Source of the DNA: Blastomussa wellsi | Lineage: Eukaryota; Cnidaria; Anthozoa; Scleractinia; Plerogyridae | Length of the DNA: 64,000 nucleotides | NCBI GenBank assembly: GCA_947652115.1 | Contig: OX393571.1 | Coordinates: 11,913,504 to 11,977,503, forward strand | Reading direction: 5' to 3' | Program-made: the position numbers and the translations under genes | Shown: in pieces, positions 1-12,966 of the stretch | How positions within the stretch are numbered: the first letter of the stretch is position 1 | Layout: each line of letters starts with the position of its first letter | Notes under the pieces: generated by a model | What the model saw: the letters and a program-made list of their open reading frames with translations, nothing else | Told to the model about the DNA's origin: nothing | The model's database searches: none

Positions 1-431
1 GAGCCAAAATAGAAGACAAGTAGTCCCCCCTGCCGCCTTGCAATGTTATGTAACTTAAGAAACCAATACCTTCCACTGCCCTCTATTTTGCAACATTGTT
101 TTTTTTTTTTTTGGGGGGGGGGGTGAGGGAGCTTTCTATTTCGTAGTAATAGTACTGCCTCGTATCTAGGCGCCTCAAAGTGACGCACGCAAGGAATTTG
201 GGAAGGTTTCTTGTAAACGCAAAGGGCCATGGGAAGGCTCGACGAAAAATTTCCGTTTTTCGCTCTTCTCAAGAAATTTGCGCGCTTCATAAGTCGTTCC
301 CAAGCCTTTGCCTCCAAAGATTAAGGACGCGCCTGGGCACGAGGCAGCTGGCAACAGAAACGAAATTTCACGTTACTGTTGTTGAAATAACTGTCCCAAG
401 GAATTGTAGAATTTTGAAATAATTGCGATAC

Positions 432-3400
432 CTGCATTCTTTATTGTACTGACTCCTCGTTGAAACGAAGCAAGATCGCGATATTTATTAAGAGTGATAT
501 CCAACTGAGCTCTTGTGCTGAAGGTGATGACGCCAAACTGCGCGGCACTGGGACCGAACAGGAAATGACCTGCCAGGGCCTTCACAAAGTTCTTTTGCCG
601 TTCGAAATCAGCTGAGCTGACACTGCCAGACTCGTCCATCAATATACCAACGTCCACCTTACAAACTAAACAAGAATTAATTTAAATAACCGCAAGAATA
701 TTTGTGTTTTTTTTCCAGAAAGATTTCTACAGTTTCTTAATAGGTTCATTTCACTTCATTGGTACTAAAACCAGAAAGTTTCTTTGGTAGGGAAAAAAAG
801 AAAGATGCTATAATAGCGATCATCTATTTAAAAGTTAGAAGGAACAAGAAATGGTCAGAAATATCAAAGGCAATATGCAACATGGCAATATGCAACGTGG
901 CAATATGCAACATTGTTCTAGGAAAAAACCTTTCTACCTTTCAAACATCCATAGAGCTCCATTCTCATGGAGATATGATTATGCCATGTCTTGGGATGGA
1001 GTCTAATAAAGCGACCCTCGATGTTGGGTGAGACGCTGTGTTTAACAACAGAATTTCTGTCTGTGTTACCGGCAAATACCTGGACAGTGAAAAGAAGCAT
1101 AATTTAAAGTAAAATTCAACAAACATTAAAAATTATAGATGTATTCTGAAAAGAGCCAAGAGTATGTTCCAAATGTCATTTTATGTCCAATGGTTTCATA
1201 GAAGGTTAATGAGTATAATTTTCAGCTTTCTTCTACCAACACACTGTCACTTAACCTTAAATGACTTAAAGCATTGGAGCCTTGTGGCCCATCAGGCCGG
1301 AGTTTATCCCGGTTTCCTTAGCATGAAACGATTGAGAGTATTTCTACTCCCCCTGGATGGGATGCTAGTCCATCGCAGGGTTACCCCCAGCAGTAAATTC
1401 GCCGGTACCCATTTATACACCTGGGTGGAGAGAGGCACTGTGAGAGTTAAGTGTCTTGCTCAAGAACACAACGCAGTGCTCTGGCCGGGGCTCGAACCGG
1501 ATCGTCCGATCCGGAGTCCAGCGCACTAACCATTAGGCAACTGCGCCTCCCACGTACAATGCATAAGATGGACGAAACTGCAAAACCAGAATAAACTGAT
1601 AGAATAAACTTGATAGTTCAACGAGGCATAAAAGAAGTAACCATAAAACAAGAAGGAACGAGACGATAAAAATTTATGCCAGGAATGGAAGAACTGTAAT
1701 TGACAAAGTTGAAAGGAGGGAAAATAGATTCTCATATATGTGCATATTAAAAAGTTAAAAACGTTTACGCTTGGGCTCCGTAAATTGGCAACTATAAATG
1801 TAAACAAGTCTTTCTTCAAACCTTCTGATGTCCACCGACGCTGTAGACGGAGTATTTCGTGCCATCTTCACTATATGTCAGGGTGTAACTTGTAACCCAT
1901 TGATCATAATTCGCCCTTCCTTGTGTAGCACAAGCGGTGACTCGCACTGGATGGTGAAATGAGACCTTGAACATAAAGCGTATTTCCTTAGCAAATTAAA
2001 AAATTGACTACAGGGCGGATCGAGGAATTTTTGATTGGGAGGGAGGGGGGGGGGGGGGGGGTGATAATAAGCGATCCTGTAGATGCGAGAATTTCAGCGT
2101 CAAACGAGTAGGGAAGGGGGAGGTTTCCGCCCCCGACCCTCCCCCTGGATCCGCCACTGGACTATACATTGTTTTTCTTTGTTTTTACTTCTTAGCGAAC
2201 TCACCGTTCTCAAACCTCAATGGCAAAAAATGCACTTTGCGGGGTTTTCTCAAATAAAATAGTACAAAAGCGCAGCTTCGAATAATAATTGAAAAACAGG
2301 TTACAAGTAATCAATCCTTCATCCTTTGAAAAGCAAATTAAATTTGTCCAACTGTGGCTAAGCTTGTCAACAAATTTAAGTTTTGCTTGGACGTTTTTAG
2401 GGGAAAGCCGATGCGCAAAAAAGATCTGGGTCGAGATTACATTTTCGCGCCAAAAACGCAGCTATTGCACCGCACGCGTCAAGCAAGTGTCAATAAATGT
2501 CCTCAAAACAAGCAGTCAAAACCGAAAAAGTTTCCTGAATTTTTTCACAAATTCATTCCCAGGGAGAAGAAAGAAAAGCAAAAAAGGTAAGACAATAACA
2601 AGTTCTGCTAGTTTAATCTCAAATAGTATAATTTTATACTTTAGAAAACTTAAGTAGCAAGTACGATATACGATCGGATACCATATCGTCCTCGATGAGG
2701 ATCGTCGCTGAAAAACATAACATTCATTATAGCAGCTCAGTATAAGAATACTTTTAAGGCAAGTACGTGTTGTGTTTTGGATGATGCGGTAGCAGTATTT
2801 TTTTATTTTTTTTTTTCTAGTTATGGAGCCAAAATTGATGGAATATCATTTCAGTCCTAAAGTATTTCTAAAGTATTAGATTGGGAACGAGTCAGGACAA
2901 AGCAGATCTCTTTTCCCCAGGGGTGGGGGGTTAATCCCCTAGATGGGCTATACAGGGACGGTGCCGCTGGATAGGGTATGGTTTTTGCCCCTCAGTCCTA
3001 AAGAGCCCATATAATTTCAAGCAAGTCTCTCCTAATCAGCGTCTGTAGCCGTACTAGAAAAAGTATGGCTTCAAGAATTTCGTGGAGTTTTAAACAATCC
3101 GAAATCAGAAACGTTGATCCTTATTAATTTAGTCGGTCATCTCGCTACATTAGATCATTTTCAGGACTAGATATTAGCACAATAGTATAAAAAACGTTTC
3201 CTTTGTCCTAAAATGGGTAGGTGTTTAATACTTTTTTTGTCCTAAATAGGGCCGGGATTTCAAATCCCCAACAACAACAAAAAACAAAAACAAAACAAAA
3301 CAACAACAAAACTTTAAAATTTATTATCAATATTTAACTTCATTAATTACACTGTTCCGCGGGTAGCAAAAGCTAATCTAGGCGGGACAGAAGAACAACT

Positions 3401-5707
3401 GGGGGTTAGATTTTATAAGTATTATTACATAGATAAATTTTAAATTAATATTGTTACATAAAGACAAAATTATAAAGTTAGAATTTGGAGAGGAAAATCA
3501 AAAGAAACTTTAAATACATAAAACATTCTATCTAGCCAGTCCAACTTTTTGTATGATGGTCCCAGCGGCACCCCTGAACCAAGTCAAGCCCCCCCCGGGG
3601 CCCTTTTCCTAACCTCAAGCCATTGGTAGGCATTGGTGGCCCTTGCACACCACGCGCCAGGGTAACTGTACTGTTTTGGCATGTGCAGTCGTCCTCTCCA
3701 TGCGGCATGCGTCTTACTCCAGGCAGATGAAGCTCTCATTTGACTGTTCTCTACCCAGCCGCTTTGTAAACCGAGAGGCTTATCACAACCTATATCGTAC
3801 ATAGGAGGAATATACAACTAGAAAATATTTCTTTGTCTAACTCTTCCTTGCCAAACAAGGTTTGAACCACAACAATAAGCTCAGCTATGTCAGGGTAATA
3901 GACACTTGGCCATATATATTTCTTCAGTTTCTTCGAGGAAACTAATCAGTCCGCAACGATATCCCTTAATTTTTCTTCACCTGTTCATTTAATAAATTAA
4001 ACCAAATAAAAATGCGAATTCTTGCACCTTGTTAGAGTTACTATAACCGGTCTGTGGTCTTCCAAATTTATAGTATATCCTAAATCCCCAAAAATACTTC
4101 TGTATGTACGATATGAGAGAGGGGGGGTGGGCTGTTCTAGCTAGTAGTAGTGCGAAAACCTCTAACGAGCTGCAAAAACGTTTTTAACAGTGGCTACCAA
4201 ACGAACTGAAAAAAAATAAAAATGACCATTGAAGGGAACCATCCTTTTTCTGACCGTTGTAAGAGTAAGCTTTTTATTTTAATTTGTGTTACATTCATTT
4301 AGCCGAGTTAAAACATAACTAAACTTACTTTCACCGGCTGTTGGTTTTTCTCCAAAGTAAGTCATGCGTCTTCTGCAATAAAAGCCGCCAGCTTTTCGAT
4401 AGCTCGGACCAATCCATTTAGCATTTGATGCCACCCTACTGACCCTTAAACTGCCGCTGTTAGCTCCGTGCACCGTGGCCGCTGGCCAATTGCTGTCGTC
4501 AAATCCAGCCAGGTGCCAATTCCTTACGGCTTGAGTCGTGCATTTCCACTTGTTATCAGTAACGATGCCGTTTGAGAACGAACCGATGAGTCCTGTAGGA
4601 CCGCCATTATTTTTTACATAGACGGCGATGATTTGAAGATCAACGGGGAAGTAAAAGCTGCGGAAAAGAGAATGTTAAAAGCACATTTCGGTATAGGCGT
4701 ATGTTATGGGGGAGGGGTGGTGGTAGTGGTTGAAACCCTGACCCTGCTGAGGGCAAAATGACCTTTAATACCGACGTAGGGCCGGACATCCCCCTCTACA
4801 ACTATTTTAGACCATATTTGCCCCTCCGTATCAAAACAAAGGATAACATCCACACTTTCTTGTGTTGTTAAGACGCTTGCTTTTATATAATCCAGGAAAA
4901 GACCTTATATTGGCTGATGACCTGCCAAATTAAACGGGGGAGTCCTGCACCCATACCCTATAGGACGGGTCCTGGCTCTTATTAGGATGGACTCGCGTGG
5001 AATTATCCATGTTCCCAGGGCTTTTCCTTCACGAAGAAGGAAAAAGCCCTGGGAACTAGGTTGCTGTCACGTGTGACATTTTACTTAATAAAGTATTGTA
5101 TTGTATTAGGGTTTTCCGATTTAGCAGAACTTCGCGGAATATTTCAATCCAAAGCGAGGTATTCTGGTTCCGCTAAATCGGGAAACCCCATTGTGTTGTA
5201 TTTTTGTATTGTATTGTATTTTACATGTATTTATTCATCTCACCTCACAGGAACATTCCATCTTCCATTGTCGTTTCCTATATATTTTCCATTGGCGTAG
5301 ACCCATGCCCGGTCATCTCCAGTGATGAGACCTTCCATTCCTGTCAACACACATGTACACAATTGAAATCAATTACTTAAACGGGAAATTCATTGCGATT
5401 GATCAATCTAACTTTCATTCATTTGTTTTCTTGTCCTATACAGAATTAGTAGAAACTCAGCTGTATTCTGTTGAAAATCCGTGAATCTGATTGGTTCTCC
5501 CACTGTTTTCTATTCGCCGATAGAAAACAATCGCGCGCGCGTTGCACTTCGAAGGCAAAATTTTTCTTAATTTTTGGCTTAAATTACATAAAATGGTAAA
5601 TTTTGCAATGTAATCCTTTTGAGTTTCTACTAAAACAATTAGACTACTCGCTCTCGTTTTCTATGAGCGATGGTCAACTCGGCTGCGCCTCGTTGACTAT
5701 TCGCTCA

Positions 5708-5742
<35 letters not shown>

Positions 5743-8700
5743 AAGTACAACTGGTCGCTACAGCGTAGCTTAAACTGAAGCATAATATCTTAACGGTCAG
5801 TCTCTTGGCTCACTAGCTTATATTACCCGAGCATATCCGAGTATATTACCCGAGCATATCCAAGTATATTACCCGAGCATATCCGAGAGCGGGACGAGAA
5901 CGAGAACGGGTAGGGCTTCTTCTTAGTTTCTTCCAGGTGGTGCGGCCTAATGGTTATCGCGTTGTATTCTGGATCAGACGGTCTGGGTTCTAGCCGGGGC
6001 ACTGGCCGGGGCACTGCGTTGTGTTGTTGGGCAAGACACTTTTAATACTCTCACACTCGACTGCCTCTGCCCCCCCCCCCCTCCCTCCAGGGGTTTAAAT
6101 GGGTACCGGCGAAAATGAGAATGATGGGGGAATAACCATGCGATGTATTAGCATGCCATCCAGGGGTGAGTAGAAACATTCCTAGCAACGCAACCTGACT
6201 GTAGACCTGACAAAAGACCTGGCTACTATCATCATTCCAACAAAAGTATTTCAAAACGTTTCAAAATGTCTCTCAAAGAACGTACCTCTGCAGTATCCAT
6301 ACTTTTTATCCTGGTCATAACTTGGCGATAGAGAGCACCAAGTATTTCCAGCCCTCGCTTTAATACACGTGTGATAAGTTGTTCCTCTGTAGACGAAAGG
6401 AAATACGCAGCATTTGTTGTCTTTTGTTTTCATCCTGCACATGGCTGTAAAACAGAACAGGAACATTTTAGCTTTGTAAAGTGCGCTTTTCACTAGTCTC
6501 GAGGCGCTAAAAGTAATTCGCGGACGACGTGGCAGATCCAGACTTGTTTCTAACTTGGGGGCCCGAAAAATTTACCGGCCCTTCGGGCCTTAAAAGTTTA
6601 GCCCTTAAGGAGGGCTGGGGGAGCTCCCCGGGTCAATTCCAGATTTATAGTTTATATCCTAAATCCTCAAAATATTTCTGTATGTATCTCCATATGAAAC
6701 AGTCAAAAGAAATGAGAAGTGGTTTGAGAGGAGGGTCAATTCTTTCTTTCACAAATTGGAAGGGATATCGAGCTTGGTTAGTTCTATCAGAGTAATTCTG
6801 TACATCTGTCAGACGGGCTTAGTTTAATTCGTGTTCTAATTAAAACTAGTGTGGTCTTATTATTGTAAAACTGAAATCAAGAAAATAAAAGATCATGATA
6901 GTGAACCTACTTTTCAATTATGATACCAAGCAACACTTGGTCGCCAGAAATAATTTTCTTGACAATAAAGTCAAATATTAGGTGTGATCTCTGCTTGATC
7001 GAGGTTCAACGTTATTCACTAACCGGCAACGCAATACCCTGATCAGCCCCACCAAACATTCTTGGTGGGAAAATGATATAATGATATCACATGTAGACGT
7101 CTTTACCACTAATTTTACTAACTATATTTATTTGAAATGCTCTTCGTGAATTAAAAACAATAAAGTAAAGTTTTTACATTCTTTTAAAATGTTATACAGA
7201 GATAAATCTGAAAGATTATTGCTAGTTTACTTATTATGTCTGTGCGAAACACAACCTCGTTCCCAGGGTCTTTTCCCTGGCTTGGGGGCGGTGCGGAAGC
7301 CAGGGAAAAGACCCTGGGAACGAGGTTGTGCGAAACACCCTTCGTGAATAACGAGTCAATTAGGATATTTAAGGCAGCCACGTAATTCAGTGTAGAAATG
7401 TTACGTTGGGTGAGATAAAAATATATAACGTATTATTCGGGATTCGGTTAACATGGTTACAGCAGTGTAAAACAAAATTAAAACGCTTTGAAAAAAGTTG
7501 AAAATTATTTCAATCTGTCGGTCAATTATATATTAATTAAAAGTAACGCATTGGCAATTTTATGACAACTAGTCGATTTTGAAGTATTTCACTGCTCAAA
7601 GTAGTTAATTCAGACAAATCCCTAGTGATGCGTGCGATCTTTCAAACGAATACTAGTGAGGGTATCTTTATGCGACACTTTTCGTAGTTTGTAAGAAATA
7701 AAAGTAATTCATTAAAATGGGCACTCTTGGGAGTGAAAGAATATTCTGGTTTATTTCCAGTAAGTCGGCTTTTTATTATTTCATTTATCCACTTAACAAC
7801 AAGAATAGAAAAGGTTTAACATCATAAGTGCAGTGAAAAGAAGTGGAAAGGGCAAAAATATAGTAAACTAATTATATGCCGTTGTGGAAATGAGAATGAT
7901 GGCAAATTATATGCCCTTTAAGTACATTTATTTTAGGATAAAAAGAAAACTAGAGAGGAAAAAGTAGTCGTATAGTAAATAAATATATAATTCTGGAATC
8001 AATACTGAGCAAAATAAAACTGGTTAAGTGTTTTTTTAAATAGTTTTCTAGTTGGCTGATTGCGTATAGTTAGAGGAATATCATTCCAATAATAGCATCC
8101 TAAAATAGTTGGACAAAATTTTATTATATTTATTCTAAAAGATTCTGGATTTAAGTGTTGAAGGGACGATCTTCGGGTAGCATAATTATTACCTAATTAT
8201 TATTAATTATTACTTTTTCTATTATTTCTTGGTAGATGGAACATTTAGAAACATTTTGTCTAATTATTCAATAACGGAGCAGATAAATTTCAAATAATGT
8301 ACGTATTTGCAATCTTATGCTGAGAAACAAATTCGAAACAGAATCAAATTTGAAATGGATCACCAATGTCTACCCGGCATGCGCGGTAATAAAATACCCG
8401 AAAACGTTTTGCAATAACGTCAAAAAAGGCAAAGTCTGCGTCGAGCCTAGTGGCCCATACCGCCGGAGCTTATCCCGGTTTCTATAGCATGAAACGACTG
8501 AGAGTGATTCTACTCCTCCCTGGATGGGATGCTAGTCCATCGCAGGGTTATCCCCCAGCAGTAAATCCGCCGGTACCCATTTATATTCCTGGGTGAATAG
8601 AGGCACTGTGAGAGTAAAGTGTCTTGCCTAAGAACACAGCGCAGTGACCCGGCCGAGGCTCGAACCCGGATCGTCCGATCCGGAGTACAGCGCACTAACC

Positions 8701-9768
8701 ACCGCGCCTCCCACAACGTTGACACAGAAAAGTTATTTTCAATGATCTTCTAAGACAATCTTGTGTGTCAAAACGTGGAAAATGGCAGAATTATTAATTT
8801 GTCTTTGTTTAGATTGTATCTTGTCCAATCTTTTATTTGCACTGACCACATTAGCGTTTACACAGAAAGCAAAACGTCGAAGCACATACAAAAAAAAAGA
8901 CAAAAAGAAATATAAAGAAGGCCTACCTCCATCCTCAGCTTCGGTTAAACTGTTGTAAGAGAATCAGAATAAGAAATTAATATTAAAATCACATAGAGGA
9001 ATGAAGAAAAAAGTCTGAAACGTGAATTAAAATCATCAATAAGAGTTTAGTATCCCCAGTGTTTGAACTTTAATACAAAAGGATTATTTCTATCTTTTTT
9101 TCTCGCTACCAAGCATTCAATGTAATTAAACAATGCATGGCTATCTATTCTATCAGTCATACATCACCTTTTCAAACTTTAGTTATTACATCATTTTAGT
9201 GTCAAAATTTGGGAAATCCGTTTCACGGCTCGAATCAAAATGCTATCCAGAAATTTTCATGACACGTAGCGGTTTAAACAATTAGAAATACATAGTATGA
9301 TAGCAACTTTATCATTGAACCTCAAAAACAGAGGCTCGTATTGATGAATAAATCCCAAAATTTATAAAATACTAGCAGTAAAATTTAACAGTCACCGTAA
9401 CACAAATGAAATGTTGTCTATTAAATCATTTTCTTTGATAAAACTAGGCAACTTTGCTCGTATTGTGAAAATATCAATGTCACCTAGACAAAGCCCCTTC
9501 TTATGCTTCAAGTTGTTCCTTTAAAAATTGCGATTTAATAGTTTAACCGTTTTAAAATGGAACGATCTAAGATAGTTTGATTGTCTCGGTTTTTAGATAA
9601 AATTCTATATATGAAATAATTCCAGCTACATGCGCAATTAGTAAAAAGCAAAAAAAGGAAAAAATGAGATGTAAAAATATCCTTTTCAAAAGAAATTCAT
9701 ATCCTTATACTTTTTACTCACCAGTAGTTCAACGCGATAAAAAAGAAGATTAGCACAATGTTGGGCAT
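432..9768 (-). CDS. Secreted Fn2 / beta-sandwich / F5-8C / VWA extracellular protein, 5' nine exons (3' end off window)
   Basis: I read nine exons on the minus strand: 9722-9768, 8927-8949, 6286-6444, 5244-5340, 4329-4657, 3614-3789, 1822-1965, 938-1079 and 432-665. All have GT-AG borders and the phase agrees at every join (1,351 coding nt, about 450 residues). Residues 1-16 are a hydrophobic signal peptide (MPNIVLIFFFIALNY...). Residues about 24-75 are a fibronectin type II module (CCVFPFVYRGTTYHTC ... NTWCS ... YGYC). Residues about 77-218 look like a galactose-binding-type beta-sandwich (DDRAWVYANGKYIG). Residues 219-372 are an F5/8C discoidin domain from SCDKPLG to LYGCLK. A VWA domain follows with the MIDAS start D383-E-S385-G-S387. 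The rest of the VWA and the stop lie left of the window. I infer a secreted adhesive matrix protein. The exact ortholog is unknown, and the beta-sandwich name is a fold-level guess. Confidence 0.85.
1277..1553 (-). repeat. tRNA-derived SINE, full length
   Basis: Read on the minus strand, it starts with a tRNA-like head (GGCGCAGTTGCCTAATGG as B1-type box, GGTTCGAGCC as B box). A body follows with the phrases for 'aagacacttaactctcacagtgcctctc' type sequence, 'ggtaccggcgaatttactgctgg' and 'tgatgggccacaaggctc'. Closely similar copies lie at 5936, 8443, 27681, 29066 and 57250. It sits in an intron of the Fn2/F5-8C/VWA gene. Confidence 0.75.
2000..3550. other. Intronic non-coding DNA
   Basis: Intron between the F5/8C exons at 1822-1965 and 3614-3789. 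It holds a poly-G run (about 2041-2061), a CAACAAAAAC-type A-rich run near 3270-3310 and AT-rich sequence. I see no coding signal in it. Confidence 0.5.
5011..5056. repeat. Short perfect hairpin
   Basis: The arms GTTCCCAGGGCTTTTCCTTC and its reverse complement are separated by four bases. It is related at its CCCAGGG core to the longer foldback at 7252-7328. Confidence 0.6.
5109..5189. repeat. Small MITE-like inverted repeat
   Basis: The arms GGGTTTTCCGATTTAGC and GCTAAATCGGGAAACCC bracket a spacer of about 45 bp inside an intron of the minus-strand matrix gene. The form is that of a non-autonomous DNA transposon. Confidence 0.55.
5634..5737. repeat. Palindromic MITE-like element
   Basis: The arms are about 50 bp, starting AACAATTAGACTACTCGCTC on one side and ending with its near reverse complement. 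They surround a small loop at CTCGGCTGCGCCTCG. It is intronic. Confidence 0.55.
5936..6180 (+). repeat. tRNA-derived SINE, diverged copy
   Basis: Plus-strand copy of the SINE family at 1277. The head GGTGCGGCCTAATGGTTATC is followed by the GTTGGGCAAGACACTT and GGGTACCGGCGAA body segments. A short internal duplication (the phrase GCCGGGGCACTG appears twice near 5992-6018) distinguishes it. It is intronic. Confidence 0.65.
7252..7328. mobile_element. Foldback MITE with 9-bp target duplication
   Basis: Perfect 32-bp arms start CAACCTCGTTCCCAGGGTC and end with the reverse complement, around a GC-rich loop. The 9-bp direct repeat TGCGAAACA lies at 7243-7251 and again at 7329-7337. The terminal CAACC...GGTTG and the 9-bp duplication match the larger element at 39353-39601. 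Confidence 0.75.
8443..8713 (-). repeat. tRNA-derived SINE, full length
   Basis: Minus-strand copy of the SINE family seen at 1277, with the tRNA-like head at its right end (CGCACTAACCACCGCGCC in plus orientation). It is intronic, close to the 23-nt microexon at 8927. Confidence 0.7.
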
Positions 9769-9876
9769 TTTGACTGCATTAGAGTTAAAAATCCGATGAC
9801 TGGTAAAGTGGTAGAGGTCGGAGAACGGTGGAGTGACTGCTCAGGGAGCGTGTTTAACGTGTCAATCTGAGGGTAA

Positions 9877-9882
9877 TATATA
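9877..9882 (-). promoter_or_regulatory. TATA-like box upstream of the minus-strand VWA gene
   Basis: TATATA reads on the minus strand about 110 bp before the ATG at 9768, inside an otherwise ordinary stretch. The spacing would suit a core promoter with a roughly 80-nt leader, but the motif is common in AT-rich DNA. Confidence 0.25.
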
Positions 9883-11630
9883 AGTAACACACAAATTGGA
9901 AACAAGTTACATATGGAAGAGATTTAAACCCGCCAAAATAGCTGTTTGTTTAGTTTGCTTGGTAACAATTGCGTTTGCGATTCTATTCATTCCAAGTTGA
10001 AATTAACTGGGGAAAATTTGCGCATGTTAGTTTTTCGCAACAGTTGTTCCGCCGTTTGTTTGAACAAAACTGCTATTGCAGCGCAATAATAGTTTTATTC
10101 AAACATCGCACGTGTCAGCTGTATAAATCTTTCTGACAAAATACCCTGAAAGCTCGAATTTAATTTAACAAAGCCACGCTGAAGGCTTTTTGTTTCATCT
10201 TGTTTGTGAGACCATTCGTAATTTCGTTTTGCTATCCTCAAATTAACTCATTGAGCTCATTCTTGGTAACAAGCTCGGAGGCAAATATTATGTTGCTGTT
10301 TAGCTTTGGGTTTAAAAGATACTCACCGTAATTAAAAAATATATGAAAAACTAGTAATATTGGATATTTAGGACGCAATGTTTAGTAATAATCTCAGTGC
10401 ACTGAAACACTATTTTGTGAAAAAAGACTTGAGTAGCTACAATGATTTTGAACTTTCTTTATTTTCCAATTTAAAGTGTTTCATTGTAAGCGTGCAAATA
10501 TTAGGCAACCAAGCCAAATCTTTCCTTAAGAGTTACAATGTTCCCATTACAACAAAATTGATTGTCACCATGAGTAACAATTTCATGAAAACTAATACTG
10601 AAATTAAGAATTGATTTTTTCAGTTAACTGTTCCAATAAGTTCATATATCAATTGTAACAAAAGATTAAGGGTTACAGCTTTTATCAAAACTATAAATGT
10701 CGGTTTCTACATTATTCATTGACAAAAAACGATAAACAAAGCACGATGACATGGCCTTTGTTTATTTTCCAAATCTAGAAACAAATCCTGAGTTAAATAT
10801 GAACTGACGAGTGTAGTTAACGAATACTTCATGTATGTAACATTTGGCAGATGCTCGACTTTACTTACTAAAATACGTGCAGAGGCGAAGCTAAGATTTT
10901 TGAGGGGGCAGGGATCACGTTTTGCACACCTAAAGTATTTGATTTGTAACAATTGGCACTGACTTTCAACGAGGCGCATTCCAATTTGACATTATTGATG
11001 AGATTTTAAAACGCCGTCTAGAGACAGCAGTGAAAAAAAAAAGGGTTGAAGCCAATTAACTACCAAAAATGTTCACCTATTTTTTTTGCAAAAGTCAAAA
11101 TAGAATTTTGTCGCTAAGATATTAGAATGATTTGTGGATTATTTCATTAGGCATATAAATGAATGTTTAACACCAGAGTACGTTTTATTTTGACAGCCTG
11201 GCTTTCAGTTGTCTTCGACCTGTGCAGTCAATAGTGAATTAATTAACCGTAAAGTGTTTTCTCAGCTTCATCAATTGGGTGACTAAAAAACTTTGCTATC
11301 GAAAAAAAGAATGAGATCTTCGCAGTAGTATTTTTCAACTATAGTAGTGAAAAGAAAGCCTGGAAAACGTAGAATCCAACGGGATTTGTTTAGTTCGATC
11401 AGTGTAAACAACTTGTGCAATTTTGCTTTGTTTTGGAGCCATTTTTTCTGTTGTTTCGAGCTTCTTCGTTGTCTTCGTCTTTTCTTGTTTTACGCCACTT
11501 TTGAGTCTCGCAAGTTTCTGCACGGAAGATGAACCAACCATGAACCAACAAGTCATTCATTCGCATGCACGAGCCCCATTTCTACTTGTGAAGTAAGCGG
11601 TGAGATAATGAAAATCAATGCAAGAATCAC

Positions 11631-12165
11631 ATGCGGGAACTGCGTTGGAAACAAAATAAAAAACAAATAACCAATCTTTGTAGTACATCATTCTTTCAGT
11701 TACATAATATATTAAGACCCATAGGACAATATTTAACGCAGGAAGCGGCCGCGACATTAGTGCACTCTTTTGTCGCATGCAGAATTGATTACAGCAATTG
11801 CTTATTGTATGGTCTACCCGACTACCAGTTAGCCAAGCTTCAAAGGGTTCAAAACTCGACGCTAGAGTAGTTGATAGGGAAAGTATATTCTGTCAAATCA
11901 CCCCACTATTGATGAAACTTCATTGGCTTCCCATAAGTGGCTCAGCTCCGTCCTACATAACTGATCTCATTTCCATTAAGACTGGTGCAAATTACTCTTT
12001 GTGATCTGGCAATGAATTACTTTTAAATTTTCCTTTACGTAAGTCTTACTCCACACCTGGTGTATGGCTGCTGATCTCGTTCGGAACTCACTTCGTTCTT
12101 TCATCATTAGGAAAGCCACCACTGTTAAAAGTCAACTTAAAACCTATTATTTTAAATTAGCATAT
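11631..12165 (+). pseudogene. Degenerate non-LTR retrotransposon (LINE) reverse-transcriptase 3' end
   Basis: Frame pieces spell the thumb region typical of CR1/L2/jockey-like reverse transcriptases: a segment like 'LHNILRPIGQYLTQEAAATL', then RIDYSNCLLYGLPDYQL with KLQRVQN. Next comes ITPLLMKLHWLPI, then APSYITDLI, and a last piece near RKATTVKSQLKTYYF. Frames break several times and a stretch is missing between HWLPI and APSYI, so this is a dead, 5'-truncated copy. The exact clade cannot be fixed by eye. Confidence 0.7.
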
Positions 12166-12966
12166 TTTTGGCTCACAGGTATTGACAATTTTATTGGTAC
12201 TTTGAATTTATTTAATTAATTTTTAAGTTAACTTAAAAAATTATTTTAATTTACATGCTCTTAGCTCATAGGAATTGACAAATTTTATTGGTATCTTAAG
12301 CGCATGCGATCATTCCGTCATGAAGCATGCGCTGTTAAAAATTCATCGACGCCAGCACGAATGCGAGCGCGCAAATAAATAGCACAATGACCATGCTCAT
12401 ACTGTAATATTCCGGCGTATTCTAGGACGCCTGATCCGAAATACACCTGGGATATCCGATTAGAACCTTCCTGTTTGTCCGTATTCAAATTGAATACTCC
12501 AGGTGTGCATCACGTATTCAATATTGAATACTCGTGAATACTTCAGGGGCACTTCACGTATTCAAATCGAATACTTTTCAATACTCTAGGTGTACCTGAC
12601 TTTATGCGTGCGCCTTGAATACTCTAGGATTCTGTGGCATCGCAATGACATACTCGAGACTATGCGACGAAATGGTGGCCTCTCTGGCAGACAATCGTTT
12701 AATTCTTCTCTTCCACCTACAATACGTGTATTGCAGGTCCGTCGTTTTATAAAATTGGGTGTGTTTGTGTACGTAAAATTCCATGATTCGTTGTTTAAGT
12801 GGACGAAATGCGTTAGCTGAATTAAGTTTAAAGTCTGACCTGACACTTGTAATGTCGGCCTCAACCAAATGCAGTTTTCGATTGGACGAGACGTATCACG
12901 TGACGAACGTCAAAACTGTACTGAAGCTTGGACTTGCACGTTATCAGGGCAAGTGGCTCAAAATCG

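Larger units (their letters stand above)
9769..12960. other. Spacer between the two divergent VWA genes, left part
   Basis: AT-rich DNA without a recognisable gene apart from the LINE relic at 11631-12165. A cluster of GAATACT/AGTATTC phrases at about 12480-12640 gives overlapping short open frames on both strands. I take these as artefacts of a repeat. Confidence 0.4.

Noticed and set aside
11347..11556. Overlapping frames near 11.35-11.56 kb on both strands
   Set aside because: Both strands are open by chance in a low-complexity stretch. Nothing recognisable.
12586..12868. Four overlapping open frames on both strands
   Set aside because: They coincide with a cluster of short repeated phrases and show no codon or family signal.
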